From the NCBI GenBank assembly GCA_035645145.1, contig DASQNC010000074.1, positions 43,723 through 107,722 on the forward strand: 64,000 bases of DNA. The letters are read 5' to 3'. The stretch comes from Azospirillaceae bacterium (GTDB lineage Bacteria; Pseudomonadota; Alphaproteobacteria; Azospirillales; Azospirillaceae). The notes beneath the pieces were generated by a model, which was not told where the DNA came from, ran no database searches, and was given only the letters and a program-made list of their open reading frames with translations. This document shows, one piece after another, positions 1-9,087 of this stretch. Position 1 is the stretch's first letter. Every line of letters starts with the position of its first letter. Position numbers and translations under genes: made by a program.

Positions 1-1
1 G

Positions 2-766
2 TTCGAGAACGCCCAGGCATCCCCCGCACTGGTGCTTCCGCTGGTGGCCGTGTTCCTTGTGGCCCGCATCCTCAGCCCGTCCACCGCCGCCTTATGGGTG
101 CTGGTCGCGGGCGCGGGCCTGTCCTACGCGCTGGGGCTGGCGGCGCCGCTGCCCGAGATCGGGTTGTCCGGGCTGACCCTGGTGGTGCCGGTGTTCGATG
201 TGGCCGCGCTGGCCGGTCTCGGCGTGCCGCTGTTCCTGGTGACGATGGCGTCGCAGAACCTGCCGGGCTTCGCGGTGCTGCGGGCCGCCGGCTACCATCC
301 CCCCACCCGCCCGATCCTGGCGGTGACGGGGCTGGCCTCGCTGCTGACCGCCCCGTTCGGTGCCCATACCAGCAATCTGGCCGCCATCTCGGCATCGATC
401 TGCACCGGCGCCGACGCCCATCCCGACCCTGCCCGGCGCTGGCTGACCGGACCGTTCTACGCCCTGTGCTACCTGGTGTTCGCCGCCTTCGGCGCGCCGC
501 TGGTGGCCTTGTTCGCGGCGATGCCGGGCGCGCTGATCGTCACCGTCGCCGGCACGGCCCTGACCGGATCCCTGGTCGGCGCGCTCACCACCGCGCTGTC
601 GGTGGAACGGGACCGCTTCGCCGCCGTGCTGACGCTGGCGGTGACGGCGAGCGGCGTGTCGCTGCTGGGGATCGGCTCGGCGTTCTGGGGGTTGGCAGCC
701 GGATTGCTCGCCCTGGCCGGCGAGCGCACCGCGGAAACGGCCAGGGCACGCCGGCTCCGGCCGTAG
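2..766 (+). CDS. BenE-family benzoate/H+ symporter, 3' part (partial)
   Basis: The frame is open to the left edge, so the gene begins outside the window; about 254 C-terminal residues remain of a family usually near 390. The sequence is almost wholly hydrophobic with several membrane segments. The motifs ASQNLPGFAVLRAAGY and APFGAHTSNLAAISASICTG are typical of BenE-type inner-membrane transporters, which import benzoate or related aromatic acids with protons. The substrate here is inferred from family only, and no aromatic-degradation genes lie in the window. It is convergent with the DedA gene, 15 bases away; a short inverted repeat (GTAGCG/CGCTAC, 763-785) spans the gap. Confidence 0.85.
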   Translation, partial: FENAQASPALVLPLVAVFLVARILSPSTAALWVLVAGAGLSYALGLAAPLPEIGLSGLTLVVPVFDVAALAGLGVPLFLVTMASQNLPGFAVLRAAGYHPPTRPILAVTGLASLLTAPFGAHTSNLAAISASICTGADAHPDPARRWLTGPFYALCYLVFAAFGAPLVALFAAMPGALIVTVAGTALTGSLVGALTTALSVERDRFAAVLTLAVTASGVSLLGIGSAFWGLAAGLLALAGERTAETARARRLRP

Positions 767-781
767 CGGCAGGGGCCGGCG

Positions 782-1381
782 CTACGCGCGTCCGTGTCCG
801 CGGATCAGGCGGTACAGGTAGGTCAGCACCACGACGACCACCACGATCTTGGACACCGGATCCACATAGTCCTGCACCCGTTCGTAGTTGCTCTCCAGGA
901 GCAGGCCCGCAGCCGTCAGAAAGCCGACCCACAACAGCGATCCCAGCGTGGTCACCACCAGGAACGGCACCATCGGCATCCGCGCAACCCCGGCCGGGGC
1001 CGAGATCACGGTGCGGATGGCGGGAACCATGCGGGCCAGGAACACGGCCATGCCGCCGAAGCGGTGGAACCACTCCAGCGCCATGTCGACATCCTGGGGG
1101 GATATGGTCAGCACCCGGCCGTACCGTTCGGCCAAATGGCGCAGACGCTGTGCGCCCAGCCAACGTCCCAGGAAGTACCAGGGCAGATTGCCGACCACCG
1201 ACCCGAACACGCCGGCCAGAAGCACACCCAACAGCGTCATGTCGCCACGCACGGCCGCAAAGCCGGCCAGCGGCATGATCAGTTCGGACGGGATCGGCGG
1301 AAAGACGTTTTCCAGCACCATCAAAGCGAAGATGCCGGCATAGCCGAGCTGGTTGATGGTATTGACGATCCATTCGACCAT
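782..1381 (-). CDS. DedA family membrane protein
   Basis: A 199-residue integral membrane protein with the SNARE-associated/DedA (VTT) domain: the N-terminal reentrant segment contains ENVFPPIPSELIMPLAG and the central block contains FLARMVPAIRTVISAPAG, both family hallmarks. DedA proteins are linked to membrane homeostasis and undecaprenyl-phosphate or lipid flipping; the exact role here is unknown. The ATG at 1381 is chosen because AGGAGG lies just upstream; a longer open frame reaches 1468 but adds an unconserved polar stretch. It is a single gene, convergent with the BenE-like gene. Confidence 0.88.
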   Translation of the reverse strand: MVEWIVNTINQLGYAGIFALMVLENVFPPIPSELIMPLAGFAAVRGDMTLLGVLLAGVFGSVVGNLPWYFLGRWLGAQRLRHLAERYGRVLTISPQDVDMALEWFHRFGGMAVFLARMVPAIRTVISAPAGVARMPMVPFLVVTTLGSLLWVGFLTAAGLLLESNYERVQDYVDPVSKIVVVVVVLTYLYRLIRGHGRA

Positions 1382-1574
1382 GCCGGCCGATCCTCCTCGA
1401 TCAAAACGCGACGGAACCGGACCGCCCCCTTGTCCCGGGCTGTGTCCATGGCTGTCCGTTCCGGCCATGTGGTATGGCTGCGCGCCCCGCGCATGGCAAG
1501 GCTGCCCGCACGCATCTGCCCCGCCCCGCCATTTGCCCCTATCTTGCGCGTCCCCGAACTAGCCCCTTCGATCG

Positions 1575-2216
1575 ATGTTCGAACTCGCCATTTCCGCCGC
1601 CGTCGCTTTTTTCGTGACCATCGATCCGGTGGGAATGGCGCCGTACTTCGCCGCGCTGACCAAGAACGGCGGTCTGCGGTACCGGCGGCGCATGGCGTTG
1701 CGCGGCACGATGATCGGCGGCTCGATCCTGCTGGGCTTCGCCCTGTTCGGCCGCGGTCTTCTGGACGTTCTGGGGATCGGGCTGCCGGCCTTCCGCATCG
1801 CGGGCGGAATCCTGCTGATCATCCTGGCGATCGAAATGGTCTTCGCGCGGCCCAGCGGCCTGCGGGGCACGACCGAGGGCGAGCGGAACGAGGCATCGGG
1901 CGCCCAGGACATTTCGGTGTTCCCGCTCGGCATTCCGCTGATCGCAGGGCCGGGCGCGATCACCTCGGTCATCCTGCTGATGGGCCGCGCAGGTGGCGAT
2001 CCGGCGGCCGCGTCCCTGGTTCTGGGCGTGCTGGCGCTGGTCCTGCTGACGACGCTGGTGCTGCTGCTGATCGCCGGACGCGTGGCACGGGTCCTGGGCG
2101 TGACCGGGATCAACGTGATCGACCGGGTCCTGGGCGTACTGCTGGCCGCACTGGCGTGCCAATACGTGCTGGACGGTCTGCGCGAAGCGGGAATCGGAGG
2201 CGCCGCCATCGGGTGA
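1575..2216 (+). CDS. MarC family (UPF0056) membrane protein
   Basis: A 213-residue polytopic membrane protein, the usual length for MarC proteins. It opens with MFELAISAAVAFFVTIDPVGMAPYF-type sequence, where the DPVG motif is characteristic, and carries the PLGIPLIAGPGAITSVI block in the middle that defines the family. MarC proteins were once associated with multiple antibiotic resistance, but their transport substrate is not established. It stands alone between the divergent DedA gene and a convergent small acidic protein. No strong Shine-Dalgarno is visible before the ATG, but conservation starts at this methionine. Confidence 0.88.
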   Translation: MFELAISAAVAFFVTIDPVGMAPYFAALTKNGGLRYRRRMALRGTMIGGSILLGFALFGRGLLDVLGIGLPAFRIAGGILLIILAIEMVFARPSGLRGTTEGERNEASGAQDISVFPLGIPLIAGPGAITSVILLMGRAGGDPAAASLVLGVLALVLLTTLVLLLIAGRVARVLGVTGINVIDRVLGVLLAALACQYVLDGLREAGIGGAAIG

Positions 2217-2294
2217 CGGCGCGGGCGGTCGGACGCGGGGGGACGGCGGGCGCCGGAAGGGCACCCGCGGCCAGCCTACGGCCGATGGACCGCC

Positions 2295-2537
2295 TTACCC
2301 TTCTTCCTCGTCGGTGTCGTTTTCGATCTGCTCCGCCAAGTCGCGCAGCATCTCGGCGATATCGGCGTTGCTCGCATGCTCGACCGCCTGGTTCACGGCC
2401 GCCTCGATCATGGCGATCGCAACGTACGCACCCAGCGCCCCGCCTTCCTTGACGGCGGCATCGAGATGCTTTTCGGCGACGTCGAGCGCCTTTTCGAACA
2501 TGGCTTCGGCAGTGGTGGACTGTCCGGCATCGGTCAT
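2295..2537 (-). CDS. small acidic hypothetical protein
   Basis: An 80-residue, strongly acidic protein with no signal peptide or membrane segment, ending in a Glu/Asp-rich tail (ENDTDEEEG). The body is predicted helical and alanine-rich. I do not recognise a characterised family. Codon use is like that of the neighbours, so it is probably a real gene. It is divergent from the rRNA methyltransferase gene; the 172-base gap holds the palindrome GCTAAGG-N5-CCTTAGC at 2585-2603, a possible operator. Confidence 0.65.
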   Translation of the reverse strand: MTDAGQSTTAEAMFEKALDVAEKHLDAAVKEGGALGAYVAIAMIEAAVNQAVEHASNADIAEMLRDLAEQIENDTDEEEG

Positions 2538-2584
2538 CGTGAACGTCCTAGCGGTCTGGCTTGAGGTCTTGGGCGGATTCGATT

Positions 2585-2603
2585 GCTAAGGGGCCTCCTT
2601 AGC
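2585..2603. promoter_or_regulatory. 7-bp inverted repeat in divergent promoter region
   Basis: GCTAAGG and CCTTAGC are separated by five bases, between two divergently transcribed genes. The symmetry is exact. A regulator-binding role is inference only. Confidence 0.3.
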
Positions 2604-2709
2604 ACCTCGCCGCCCCGGGTGCACTGGAAAACACCCGCACGGCACATGCGCTCCCACCGGCCGCGGGAAAACCCTCCGTTTCGGCCGCGGCGCATGCCAT
2701 CTAGGAGGC

Positions 2710-4038
2710 ATGAGCAGACAACGATCCGCCCGCGGAACCGCCCGCGCGCATGCCCGACCCGCATCCCGCACCGACCTTGGCATCGTCGAGGTGGAGGTCT
2801 CGGCCATCGGGGCCCGGGGCGACGGTTTGGCGGAACATGCGGGCCGTCGCCTCTACCTCCCGCTGACCGCGCCCGGCGACCGGGTCCGTGCCCGCGTGGG
2901 AGCCGCCCGCGGCGACGGGTTCGAGGCCGAGGTGGTGGAGACGCTGGCCCCCGCCCCCGGCCGCGCGGCCCCGGCCTGCGCCCATTTCGGCGCCTGCGGA
3001 GGCTGCGCACTGCAGCACATCGAGGATGCGGCCTACGGTGCGTGGAAGCGCGACCGGGTGGTCGAGGCGCTCGCCCGTGCCGGCCTGGACGGCGTGCCGG
3101 TGGACCGCGCGGTGCGCACCCCGGCCGGCGACCGGCGCCGGGCCATGCTGGCCGCGCGCAAGGCCGGCGGCCGCGTCCTGCTCGGCTTCAACGAACGGCG
3201 CAGCCACCGGATCGTGGACGTCGCCGCCTGCCCGGTGCTCCTGCCCGCGCTGGCCGATTGCCTTGCGCCGCTGCGCCGGCTTCTGGGCACCCTCCTGGAC
3301 GACGGGCAGGCGCTGGACGTCGCGGCGACCCTGCTGGACGACGGCCTGGACCTGGTCCTGACGGGTCCGTTGGACTTGGATCTGGCGGCACGGGAACGGC
3401 TGGCCGCATTTGCCGAAGACGCGGATCTGGCGCGCCTGTCCTGGCGCCCGCGCGCCGGCGCACCGGCCGAACCGCTCGTCCATCGGCGCGAGGGCGTGGT
3501 GAGGTTCGCGGGCGTCTCGGTGGTGCTGCCGCCCGGCGGTTTCCTGCAGGCCAGCCGCAGCGGCGAGGCGGCCCTGCAGCGTCTGGTGCTGGCCGGCGTG
3601 GGCGGGGCCGGGCGGGTGGCCGACCTGTTCGCCGGCTGCGGCACCTTCGCCATCCCGCTGGCACTGGGTACGGCCACCGTCCATGCGGTGGAGGGCGACA
3701 TGGCGGCATCGGCGGCCCTGACAGGGGCTTCGACCCGCCTGCCCCGCCTGTCGGTGGAGCGCCGCGACCTCGACCGCGACCCGATTCCGGCCAAGGCGTT
3801 GGGCCGGTTCGACGCGGTGGTGTTCGACCCGCCGCGCGCAGGGGCGGCGGCCCAGGCGACGGAAATGGCCGGCAGCGGTGTGCCGGTGGTCGTCGGCGTG
3901 TCGTGCAACCCGGCCACCTTCGCCCGCGACGCGCGGACATTGGTGGACGGCGGGTACGTGCTGGAGCGGGTGACCCCCGTCGACCAGTTCCTGTGGTCGC
4001 CCCACGTGGAACTGGTCGGGGTGTTCCGCCGGAACTGA
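2710..4038 (+). CDS. TrmA/RlmD-family 23S rRNA (uracil-C5)-methyltransferase
   Basis: A 442-residue class I SAM-dependent RNA methyltransferase. An N-terminal TRAM-like RNA-binding domain (about residues 25-85) is followed by an iron-sulfur cysteine set, C90, C96, C99 and C174, in the family pattern C-x5-C-x2-C. The SAM-binding motif DLFAGCGTF lies at 305-313, FDPPRAG at 372-378, and the catalytic cysteine is C399 in VSCNPATF. Members methylate uracil C5 in 23S rRNA or tRNA; which position is modified here cannot be told from sequence. Monocistronic; a copy of the dispersed intergenic repeat lies just downstream. Confidence 0.9.
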   Translation: MSRQRSARGTARAHARPASRTDLGIVEVEVSAIGARGDGLAEHAGRRLYLPLTAPGDRVRARVGAARGDGFEAEVVETLAPAPGRAAPACAHFGACGGCALQHIEDAAYGAWKRDRVVEALARAGLDGVPVDRAVRTPAGDRRRAMLAARKAGGRVLLGFNERRSHRIVDVAACPVLLPALADCLAPLRRLLGTLLDDGQALDVAATLLDDGLDLVLTGPLDLDLAARERLAAFAEDADLARLSWRPRAGAPAEPLVHRREGVVRFAGVSVVLPPGGFLQASRSGEAALQRLVLAGVGGAGRVADLFAGCGTFAIPLALGTATVHAVEGDMAASAALTGASTRLPRLSVERRDLDRDPIPAKALGRFDAVVFDPPRAGAAAQATEMAGSGVPVVVGVSCNPATFARDARTLVDGGYVLERVTPVDQFLWSPHVELVGVFRRN

Positions 4039-4066
4039 CCCGGCCCCGTCGGCCCGGCCGCCCTTT

Positions 4067-4114
4067 GGCGCGCAAGCCAAGCGGAGCGCCGGGAGACGTG
4101 CGCTCGGCGGTATC
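4067..4114. repeat. dispersed intergenic repeat, copy D (internally deleted)
   Basis: Read on the minus strand this begins TGATACCGCCGAGCGC directly at the stop codon of the RlmI-like gene and ends in GGCGCTCCGC...GCGCGCC. It matches the copies at 10868, 39174 and 45612, but about 27 bases of the central hairpin are missing. Convergent gene ends lie on both sides. Confidence 0.7.
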
Positions 4115-5324
4115 AGTCGAGCTGGAGGATCTGCGCCTTCAGGTACGCGCTTTCCGGCAGGTTCGGATGCACCGGATGGTCGGCACCGGCCCCCGACGCG
4201 CGGACGATGCGGCCGGTCCGGCCGGCGTCCGAAAGGCCGCGGGCCACCTGCTCGGCGAACAGCTCCGGGTCCACGTTGTGGCTGCACGATGCCATGAACA
4301 GGAACCCGCCCCGCGCGGTGACCTGGGCGCCCAGCCGGGCGAGCTTGCGATAGCCCTTGGCGCCGGACGCCAGTTCCTTCTTGGACTTCACGAACGCCGG
4401 CGGATCGCAGATCACCACGTCGAAGCGTTCCTGCTTCTGGACCAGCCGTTCCAGCTCCTCGAACACGTCGGCCTTGCGCATCTCGCAGCGGTCGGCGACG
4501 CCGTTCGCCTCGGCCGCCTTGGCGGCCAGGTCCAGCGAGTGGGCCGAGCGGTCGACCAGGGTCACGTGCGCCGCCCCGCGCACGGCCGCCAGCACGCCGA
4601 AGCCGCCAGCATAGGTGTAGCAGTCGATGACCCGCGCGCCACGGGCCAGGTCCGCCATGAAGGCGCGGTTGTCGCGCTGATCGAAGAACCAGCCGGTCTT
4701 CTGCCCCTCGCGCACGTCGGCGAAGAAGGCGGCCCCGTTCTCCTCAATGCGGACCAGGGCATCGACGGTCCCTTTGACGACCGCCACCTCGCTGCCCAGG
4801 CCTTCGGTCTGGCGGGCGGGGCTGTCGTTGCGCAGGACGATGGCCGCGGGGGCCAGCACGGCCTCGATCGCCGCCACCAGCTCGTCCTTCAACCCGTCGA
4901 TCCAAGCGGCATTGGCCTGGGCCACCACCACGTCGCCGTAGCGGTCCACCACCAGGGCCGGCAACCGGTCGGCCTCGGCGTGGATCAGACGGTAGAAGGG
5001 CTTGTCGTGGAGTTTCTCGCGAAGGGCCAGGGCGGCCTGCAGGCGCTGCTCCAGGAAGGCCTGGTCGATCGCCGCCCCCGGATCGGGGGACAGCATGCGC
5101 GCTGCGATCAGCGTATGCGGGTTGAAGGCGGCCGTGCCGATCGGCGTCCCGCCGGCGTCGGTCAGGCGGACGATGGTTCCCGCCGGAAGCGCCTTGATGT
5201 GCGCTTCCATCTGGATCTCGTTGGAATAGGCCCACGGGTGGCCCTGGCGGATGCGCCGGTGCCCGTCCTTCTGGAGGGCAACGGTCGGCCGCTTCTTTTG
5301 CGGCGTGTTCGGTTGTGCGGTCAT
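4113..5324 (-). CDS. rlmI: RlmI-like 23S rRNA (cytosine-C5)-methyltransferase
   Basis: A 403-residue protein with an N-terminal PUA-type RNA-binding domain (residues about 15-95, containing GHPWAYSNEI) and a C-terminal Rossmann methyltransferase domain. Motifs include VIDCYTYAGGFGVLAA (SAM binding), VICDPPAF and FMASCSHNV with the likely catalytic cysteine. RlmI methylates C1962 of E. coli 23S rRNA; the same role is inferred. The ATG at 5324 fits the family N-terminus; the open frame continues upstream to 6107 only as antisense to the peptidase gene. The stop codon abuts a copy of the intergenic repeat. Confidence 0.87.
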   Translation of the reverse strand: MTAQPNTPQKKRPTVALQKDGHRRIRQGHPWAYSNEIQMEAHIKALPAGTIVRLTDAGGTPIGTAAFNPHTLIAARMLSPDPGAAIDQAFLEQRLQAALALREKLHDKPFYRLIHAEADRLPALVVDRYGDVVVAQANAAWIDGLKDELVAAIEAVLAPAAIVLRNDSPARQTEGLGSEVAVVKGTVDALVRIEENGAAFFADVREGQKTGWFFDQRDNRAFMADLARGARVIDCYTYAGGFGVLAAVRGAAHVTLVDRSAHSLDLAAKAAEANGVADRCEMRKADVFEELERLVQKQERFDVVICDPPAFVKSKKELASGAKGYRKLARLGAQVTARGGFLFMASCSHNVDPELFAEQVARGLSDAGRTGRIVRASGAGADHPVHPNLPESAYLKAQILQLD

Positions 5325-5406
5325 GGTCGGAAGATAACCACCCCGGCCGCCACCGCAAGCGGCGTTGGCGCAGGGCACGGTCCCGATGGCGTTTGCCCCC
5401 CCCGCG

Positions 5407-5444
5407 CCGAAGGCGCTTGACCCCTGCACCGAAGGCGCTTGACC
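5407..5444. repeat. direct repeat, 16 bp twice, 22-bp period
   Basis: CCGAAGGCGCTTGACC occurs at 5407-5422 and again at 5429-5444 in the gap between the divergent rlmI-like and peptidase genes. It could be a small replication slip or a paired binding site. Confidence 0.6.
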
Positions 5445-5474
5445 ACCGTGCGATGGGCCGGCTGACTGGTGGGC

Positions 5475-6497
5475 ATGATCCGCCCCGGCCCCCGAAACCT
5501 CATCACCGACGTTCCCGGCCTGCGCATCGGCTGTGCCGAGGACACGCGCGCATGGACCGGCGTCACGGTGGTGCTGCCCGACGCGCCCGCGGTGGCCGCG
5601 GCCGACGTGCGCGGCGGCGGTCCCGGTACGCGGGAAACCGATGCGCTCCGGCCGGAGAGTCTGGTCGAGCGGGTGGATGCCGTGGTGCTTTCGGGCGGAT
5701 CGGCCTTCGGCCTCGATGCCGCCCAGGGGGTGGTCCAATGGCTGGCCGCGCGCGGCCGCGGCTTCCGGGTCGGCGGTGCGACGGTTCCGATCGTTCCGGC
5801 CGCAATCCTGTTCGATCTGGCGAACGGGGGCGACAAGGGCTGGGGGGCGGAGCCGCCCTACCGCCGCCTGGGCGCCGCCGCCTGCGACGCCGCCGGCCTG
5901 GAGTTCGCGCTGGGCAATTCGGGGGCCGGCTACGGCGCCAAGGCGCACGAGCTGAAGGGCGGGCTGGGCAGCGCGTCCGCGGTCATGCCGACCGGTTCGT
6001 TCCTGGACGGCATCGTCGTGGGCGCCCTGGTCGCGGCCAACCCCGTGGGATCGGTCGTGGTTCCCGGCACCGGCACCTTCTGGGCCTGGCTGCTGGAGCA
6101 GGACCACGAACTGGGCGGGCAGATCCCGCCCGCGGGCCCGGTCGCGCTCGACCCGCCGGCACCGCCCGCCTCCGCGGCCTCACCCGGCGCCAACACCACC
6201 CTCGGCGTGGTCGCCACCGACGCGGACCTGACCCGTGCCGAGGCGCTGCGCATCGCCATCATGGCCCAGGACGGCTACGCCCGCGCCATCCGCCCGGTGC
6301 ACACGCCGTTCGACGGTGACAGCGTGTTCGTCCTGTCCACCGGCCGCCGCCCCCTGCCGGAGGACCGGGCCGCGGCCGTGGCGGCGCTGGGGTCGGTCGC
6401 CGCCGACTGCGTGGCCCGTGCGGTCGCGCGCGGCGTGTACGAAGCCGAAACGCTGGGCCGTTTTCCCGCGTACCGCGCGCGCTTCGCACGTTCCTGA
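5475..6497 (+). CDS. P1 family peptidase (DmpA/NylC-like, family S58)
   Basis: A 340-residue member of the N-terminal-nucleophile hydrolases that includes beta-aminopeptidase DmpA and nylon-oligomer hydrolase NylC. Family blocks visible are LITDVPGLRIG near the N-terminus, VVLSGGSAFGLDAA, LGNSGAGYGAK and ANTTLGVVATDADL. In NylC-type members the chain is cut autocatalytically before a Thr nucleophile; the equivalent bond here is Asn240-Thr241. A GTG two codons upstream (5469) is an alternative start. It is followed on the same strand by a peptide ABC uptake module, which suggests joint uptake and breakdown of unusual peptides or amides. Confidence 0.87.
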   Translation: MIRPGPRNLITDVPGLRIGCAEDTRAWTGVTVVLPDAPAVAAADVRGGGPGTRETDALRPESLVERVDAVVLSGGSAFGLDAAQGVVQWLAARGRGFRVGGATVPIVPAAILFDLANGGDKGWGAEPPYRRLGAAACDAAGLEFALGNSGAGYGAKAHELKGGLGSASAVMPTGSFLDGIVVGALVAANPVGSVVVPGTGTFWAWLLEQDHELGGQIPPAGPVALDPPAPPASAASPGANTTLGVVATDADLTRAEALRIAIMAQDGYARAIRPVHTPFDGDSVFVLSTGRRPLPEDRAAAVAALGSVAADCVARAVARGVYEAETLGRFPAYRARFARS

Positions 6498-6602
6498 CGG
6501 CACCCGGCACCGGGATTACCCCAACTGGGCTTGCGGCGATGCGAAGCCCCGGCGAATAATTTCGAAAATCACGGCTGCAAAGCCAGAGAGGGAGGCCGAA
6601 CC

Positions 6603-8093
6603 ATGCGGACCATCGCGCTTGCCGTCGCGCTCGCCGCGTCCGTCTTCGTCGCCGCACCGTCCCCGGACGCCGCGGCCCAGCAGCGGGACCGGCTGGTCCT
6701 GGCGATGCCGCTGGAGCCGCCGCACCTCGATCCCACGGCGGGCGCGGCCGCCGCCATCGACGAGGTGGTCTATGCCAATGTCTTCGAAGGACTGACCCGG
6801 ATCGACCGGTCGGGGAACGTGGTCCCCGGCCTGGCCGACAGCTGGACCGTGTCGGACGACGGGCTGACCTACACCTTCCGCCTGCGCCCGAACGTCAAAT
6901 TCCATGACGGCACGGAATTCGACAGCACCGTGGTCAAATTCTCCTACGACCGTGCCCGTGCGCCGGACAGCACCAATGCCCAGAAGGGCTATTTCGCCGC
7001 CATCGCCGCGGTCGAGACGCCGGACCCCCTGACCGCGGTGGTCAAGCTGTCCCGGCCCGACGGCCAGTTCCTGTTCAACATGGGCCAGGGCGATGCCGTC
7101 ATGGTCCATCCCAACAGCGCCGCCGCCAACAAGCAGACGCCCGTCGGAACCGGCCCCTTCCGGTTCGAACGCTGGATCCCCGGCGACCGGGTGGTGCTGG
7201 TGAAGAACACCAGCTATTGGAACCAGCAGCTTCCCAAGCTGAACCGGGTGGAGGTGCGGATCATCGCCGACCCCGCGGCCCAGACGGCGGCGCTCCTCGC
7301 CGGCGATGTGGACGTGATCCCCAACATCGGCGCGTACGAGGCGGTCGGCCGCTTCCGCCAGAACAAGGACTTCCAGGTGGTCGTCGGCACCACCGAGGGC
7401 GAGACGGTCCTGGCCTTCAACAACGCCAAGCCGCCGTTCAACGATGTGCGCGTCCGCCGCGCCATCCAGCACGCCATCGACCGCAAGCAACTGATCGACG
7501 GCGCGATGAGCGGCTTCGGCACGCCCATCGGCAGCTTCTTCGCCCCGCACCGCCAGGGCCATGTGGACCTGACCGGCCAGTACCCCTACGACCCCGCCAA
7601 GGCCAAGCAGCTCCTGGCCGAGGCCGGTTTCCCCGGCGGGTTCGAGACGACGCTGCGCCTTCCCCCGCCGGCCTATGCGCGCAAGGGCGGCGAGCTGGTC
7701 CAGGCGTTCCTGGCCGAGGTCGGCATCAGGGCCCAGATCGTGCCCATGGAATGGGCGCAGTGGCTGGAGCAGGTGTTCCGCGGCCGCGACTACGACATGA
7801 CCATCGTCTCGCACACCGAGCCGCTGGATCTGGACGTCTACGCCCGCGAAACCTACTACTTCAACTATCAGAGCCCGAAGTACCGCGAGACCCACGCCAC
7901 GCTGGACCGGACGGTCGATCCGGCCAAGCGGGCCGAGATCTACGGCCAGCTCCAGCGCATCCTGGCCGAGGACGCGGCCAGCGGGTACCTGTTCCAGCTG
8001 CCCAAGGTCATGATCAGCCGCCCCAACATCGTCGGCATGTGGGAGAACGCCCCGATTCAGGCCAACGACGTCACCGAGGTGTCGTGGCGATAG
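6603..8093 (+). CDS. ABC transporter substrate-binding protein, peptide (family 5) type
   Basis: A 496-residue exported solute-binding protein. A signal peptide (MRTIALAVALAASVFVAAPSPDAAAQ) precedes a family-5 extracellular binding domain that opens with RLVLAMPLEPPHLDPT and contains DSWTVSDDGLTYTFRLRPNVKFHDG, the classic DppA/OppA signature. The start at 6603 follows a GGGAGG ribosome-binding site; the open frame begins earlier but without signal-peptide character. It leads a three-gene module with two permeases. The substrate is probably a peptide or opine-like compound, not determinable from sequence. Confidence 0.92.
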   Translation: MRTIALAVALAASVFVAAPSPDAAAQQRDRLVLAMPLEPPHLDPTAGAAAAIDEVVYANVFEGLTRIDRSGNVVPGLADSWTVSDDGLTYTFRLRPNVKFHDGTEFDSTVVKFSYDRARAPDSTNAQKGYFAAIAAVETPDPLTAVVKLSRPDGQFLFNMGQGDAVMVHPNSAAANKQTPVGTGPFRFERWIPGDRVVLVKNTSYWNQQLPKLNRVEVRIIADPAAQTAALLAGDVDVIPNIGAYEAVGRFRQNKDFQVVVGTTEGETVLAFNNAKPPFNDVRVRRAIQHAIDRKQLIDGAMSGFGTPIGSFFAPHRQGHVDLTGQYPYDPAKAKQLLAEAGFPGGFETTLRLPPPAYARKGGELVQAFLAEVGIRAQIVPMEWAQWLEQVFRGRDYDMTIVSHTEPLDLDVYARETYYFNYQSPKYRETHATLDRTVDPAKRAEIYGQLQRILAEDAASGYLFQLPKVMISRPNIVGMWENAPIQANDVTEVSWR

Positions 8094-8139
8094 CGGAATT
8101 CGGGGAGGAGCCGGCCGCCGACGGGACGGCCGCCCGCCC

Positions 8140-9087
8140 ATGACCGGCTTTCTCGCGCGAAGGCTGGCTTCGCTGGCGGTGACCCTGCTGCTCGCCTCGC
8201 TGGTGGTGTTCGGCGTCCTCGAAATCCTGCCCGGCGACCCGGCCCTGCTGATGCTCGGTACCGAGGCGCGCGAGGACACGCTGGCCGCGCTGCGGGCGCA
8301 GATGGGGCTCGACCGGCCGGCGCCCGAACGCTACCTGCGCTGGGTCGGCGGACTCCTGACCGGCAACCTCGGCAACAGCCTGACCTACGGCATGCCGGTC
8401 TCGGGCCTGATCGCGGACCGGCTGGCGGTCACCGTGCCGCTGGCCCTGATGTCCATGGCGCTGACCGTGCTGATCGCGCTGCCGCTGGGCATGTTCGCGG
8501 CGTCGCACCATCGGCGGCCGGGCGACTATGGCGTCATGGCCTTCGCCCAGGTCGGCATCTCGATCCCCAACTTCTGGTTCGGCATCCTTCTGATCCTGTT
8601 CTTCGCCGTCCGGCTGGGCTGGGTGAAGTCCGGGGGGTTTCCCGGATGGAACGCGGGCGTCTGGCCCGCCGTGCAGGCCCTGTTGCTGCCGGCGGTCGCC
8701 CTGGCGTTGACGGAAGCCGCCATCATGGCGCGCGTGACCCGGGCCGCCGTGCTGGACGCCTTGCAGGAGGACTACGTCCGCACGGCCCGGGCGAAAGGCG
8801 TGTCGGAGGCCGGCATCCTGCTGGGCCATGTGCTGCGCAACGCGCTGATCCCGGTGCTCACCATCGGCGGCCTGATATTCGCCTTCCTGTTGGCGGGCGC
8901 GCTGGTGATCGAGAACGTGTTCTACCTGCCGGGCGTCGGCCGGCTGGTGTACCAGGCTGTCACCCAGCGCGATCTGGTGGTGGTCGAGAACGCCGTGGTC
9001 CTGCTGGCCGCCATGGTGGTGGTGGTGAATTTCCTGGTGGATGTCCTGTATGCGGTCGTCGACCCGCGGCCAAAGGCGCGGACATGA
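8140..9087 (+). CDS. ABC transporter permease, DppB-like
   Basis: A 315-residue inner-membrane permease with about six membrane segments. The N-terminus (FLARRLASLAVTLLLASLVVF) and the early loop with LPGDPA and RAQMGLDRP are typical of DppB/OppB. The EAA loop, contacting the ATPase, is present at DALQEDYVRTARAKGVSEAGILLGHVLRNAL. It overlaps the next permease by four bases (ATGA at 9084-9087), indicating translational coupling. The matching ATPase genes (DppD/F type) are not found in the window. Confidence 0.92.
   Translation: MTGFLARRLASLAVTLLLASLVVFGVLEILPGDPALLMLGTEAREDTLAALRAQMGLDRPAPERYLRWVGGLLTGNLGNSLTYGMPVSGLIADRLAVTVPLALMSMALTVLIALPLGMFAASHHRRPGDYGVMAFAQVGISIPNFWFGILLILFFAVRLGWVKSGGFPGWNAGVWPAVQALLLPAVALALTEAAIMARVTRAAVLDALQEDYVRTARAKGVSEAGILLGHVLRNALIPVLTIGGLIFAFLLAGALVIENVFYLPGVGRLVYQAVTQRDLVVVENAVVLLAAMVVVVNFLVDVLYAVVDPRPKART

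Noticed and set aside
2583..5420. A 945-codon plus-strand open frame
   Set aside because: It overlaps two recognisable methyltransferases in other frames and has low-complexity Arg/Pro/Gly composition.
4113..6107. A 664-residue version of the RlmI-like protein
   Set aside because: The upstream 261 codons are antisense to the P1 peptidase; the family N-terminus starts at the ATG at 5324.
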